Source: Tubiluchus corallicola
Lineage: Eukaryota; Priapulida; Priapulimorpha; Priapulimorphida; Tubiluchidae
Assembly: GCA_030141605.1 (NCBI GenBank)
Contig: JAQGDQ010000687.1
Location: 1-64,000 of the forward strand
DNA length: 64,000 nucleotides
Reading direction: 5' to 3'
In this document: positions 63,301 through 64,000 of the stretch, piece after piece
Position numbering within the stretch: position 1 is the first letter of the stretch
Layout of the letters: each line of letters opens with the position of its first letter
The notes under the pieces: generated by a model
Told to the model about the DNA's origin: nothing
What the model saw: the letters and a program-made list of their open reading frames with translations, nothing else
Databases searched by the model: none
Position numbers and translations under genes: made by a program

Positions 63301-64000
63301 TGTTGTTTACAGTGTATTTTAGCTTGGCAGATCCAACTGGCATGGCTGGATGGCAGCTGTTAGGCCATATCACAAACCAGAAACCGAGTGCCATTTTCAA
63401 AATTGGAAACTTAAGTAAAGGTAACTAAATTCATTTGCATAATTTAGACATTTTACTGCTGAGAATATTCTTGGTTGGTATACTTCAAAGTTTCTTTTAA
63501 TTTCCAAATCAATTTTCTGCATTATTGTTCTGTACGCTTTCTAAATGGCTTCCATTTTTGTCTTGCAGTTTTATGGCTACATCTTTAAATATCTAGTAGC
63601 AATTGCATGTAATTGCACTTCAAACATTGTTTAATGTTTTTCGTGAAAAATACATAATGCTCGTCAACAATACAAAATTTGAAACCAAATAAAAATCAAT
63701 TAGAGGTGACAGGTCACTTTTTCAAAATATTATGGCTTCTTCAAAATGGTGTAAGACAGGTAAATCCTTGGTCACATTTCATTTTGGTTAATTAAGCTAC
63801 AAATCTTGAATGCAATGTAATGTAATAATTGGTAAAAGACAGATGCAGTTTTCAGACGCACCTCTTGTAACACAGTCGGAGATATATATGGTTTTCCATT
63901 GGAAATTCTAAAGCATGACCTTGGCCACCCTTTAACTGTCTGGCAAGATCATAAATTGTCACATACATAGTTTCAAAAATGCACTTTCAGGAATTGATGA
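57398..64000 (+). CDS. HIKESHI: HIKESHI (C11orf73/OPI10), 5' part, runs off the window
   Basis: Hikeshi carries ATP-bound Hsp70 through the nuclear pore during heat stress by binding FG nucleoporins. Exon 1 is 57,398-57,427 ([10 protein letters not shown]), exon 2 is 62,862-62,991 (VQTEFQQLS..., [22 protein letters not shown]), and exon 3 is 63,313-63,420 ([34 protein letters not shown]). An acceptor at 63,989-63,990 probably opens exon 4 (GID...). All junctions are GT-AG, and the codons split as G|TG and G|GA keep the frame. The start codon is firm because MFG-VAGRLVQ is the conserved N-terminus. The conserved F-PFP and [10 protein letters not shown]-type segments lie in the N-terminal domain that forms the nucleoporin- and Hsp70-binding dimer. 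The C-terminal third lies outside the window. Confidence 0.95.
57850..58474. mobile_element. MITE in HIKESHI intron 1
   Basis: The left end GGGTGGCTAGATTAG...AAATGGGACA and the reverse complement of the right end, GAGTTGCCAGACATTCC...TATGGGACATG, are imperfect terminal inverted repeats. TA flanks both sides (57,848-57,849 and 58,475-58,476), as expected of a Tc1/mariner-type insertion, though a short TA match can be chance. Inner palindromic words AGGGACATTTGGGTGTCCCT and GGGACATGTCCC lie near the right end. No coding capacity. Confidence 0.5.
58630..59720 (+). mobile_element. LINE remnant (APE endonuclease and linker) in HIKESHI intron 1
   Basis: Plus strand, with frameshifts: [44 protein letters not shown] (endonuclease GD-N motif), [27 protein letters not shown] (the SDH catalytic motif), then the linker [15 protein letters not shown] and [12 protein letters not shown]. 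It stops before the RT domain. The protein resembles the endonuclease of LINE A but reads in the opposite direction. Not functional. Confidence 0.8.
59800..62790. other. Rest of HIKESHI intron 1, nothing recognised
   Basis: T-rich sequence at 60.08-60.45 kb contains two related segments (TTGGGCAAGTTCTTCAACTATG and TTGCCCAAGTTCTTCATTTTCG) about 130 bases apart, a weak local duplication. The rest is AT-rich intron with no exon or named repeat. Confidence 0.45.

Overview
The window looks like nuclear DNA from an invertebrate animal. It is AT-rich, its genes are split by introns of hundreds to thousands of bases with GT-AG boundaries, and it is full of decayed non-LTR retrotransposons, inverted-repeat elements and microsatellites. 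No operons, bacterial signals or CRISPR-like arrays were seen. The mix of repeats (tRNA-derived SINE, LINEs with PHD finger plus APE endonuclease, tandem-repeat elements ending in an AAC tract) would suit a marine invertebrate such as a mollusc or other lophotrochozoan. That placement is inference only.

Three spliced genes can be supported. A FAXC (failed axon connections) homolog lies on the minus strand at 21,623-25,564, with five confident coding exons and one tentative micro-exon. A small secreted cystine-knot protein of Norrin/bursicon type lies on the plus strand in two exons 8.6 kb apart (40,828-41,033 and 49,650-49,812). The 5' part of HIKESHI (C11orf73/OPI10, the nuclear import carrier of Hsp70) lies on the plus strand from 57,398 and runs off the right edge. 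The three genes do not form a pathway; they are simply neighbours.

Layout: 1-8.2 kb holds no supported gene, with a simple repeat at 3.0 kb, a minisatellite at 3.5 kb and a SINE at 6.7-6.9 kb. A promoter-like block with a good splice donor lies at 8.5-8.74 kb. 10.1-14.5 kb holds a SINE remnant, a dispersed repeat, a decayed LINE and a hAT-like element. 14.5-21.6 kb is unassigned and may include the 3' UTR of FAXC. 21.6-25.6 kb is FAXC. 27.0-28.0 kb is a degenerate tandem repeat. 29.4-33.4 kb is two abutting LINE remnants on the minus strand, followed upstream by a LINE ORF1 remnant at 35.6-35.9 kb. Purine-rich simple repeats lie at 36.8-37.6 kb, and two unrecognised exon-like reading frames at 39.1-39.95 kb (minus). 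The cystine-knot gene spans 40.8-49.8 kb; its intron holds a tandem-repeat element, minisatellites, a long-TIR foldback element and a pentanucleotide satellite. A compound microsatellite, LINE fragments, the second copy of the tandem-repeat element and a hAT-like end with a GA microsatellite fill 53-57 kb. HIKESHI starts at 57.4 kb; its first intron holds a MITE and a LINE endonuclease fragment.

The most interesting item is the Norrin-like gene. Compared with Norrin it lacks both partners of one disulfide bridge and has a serine in place of one knot cysteine, yet its reading frame and splice sites are intact.
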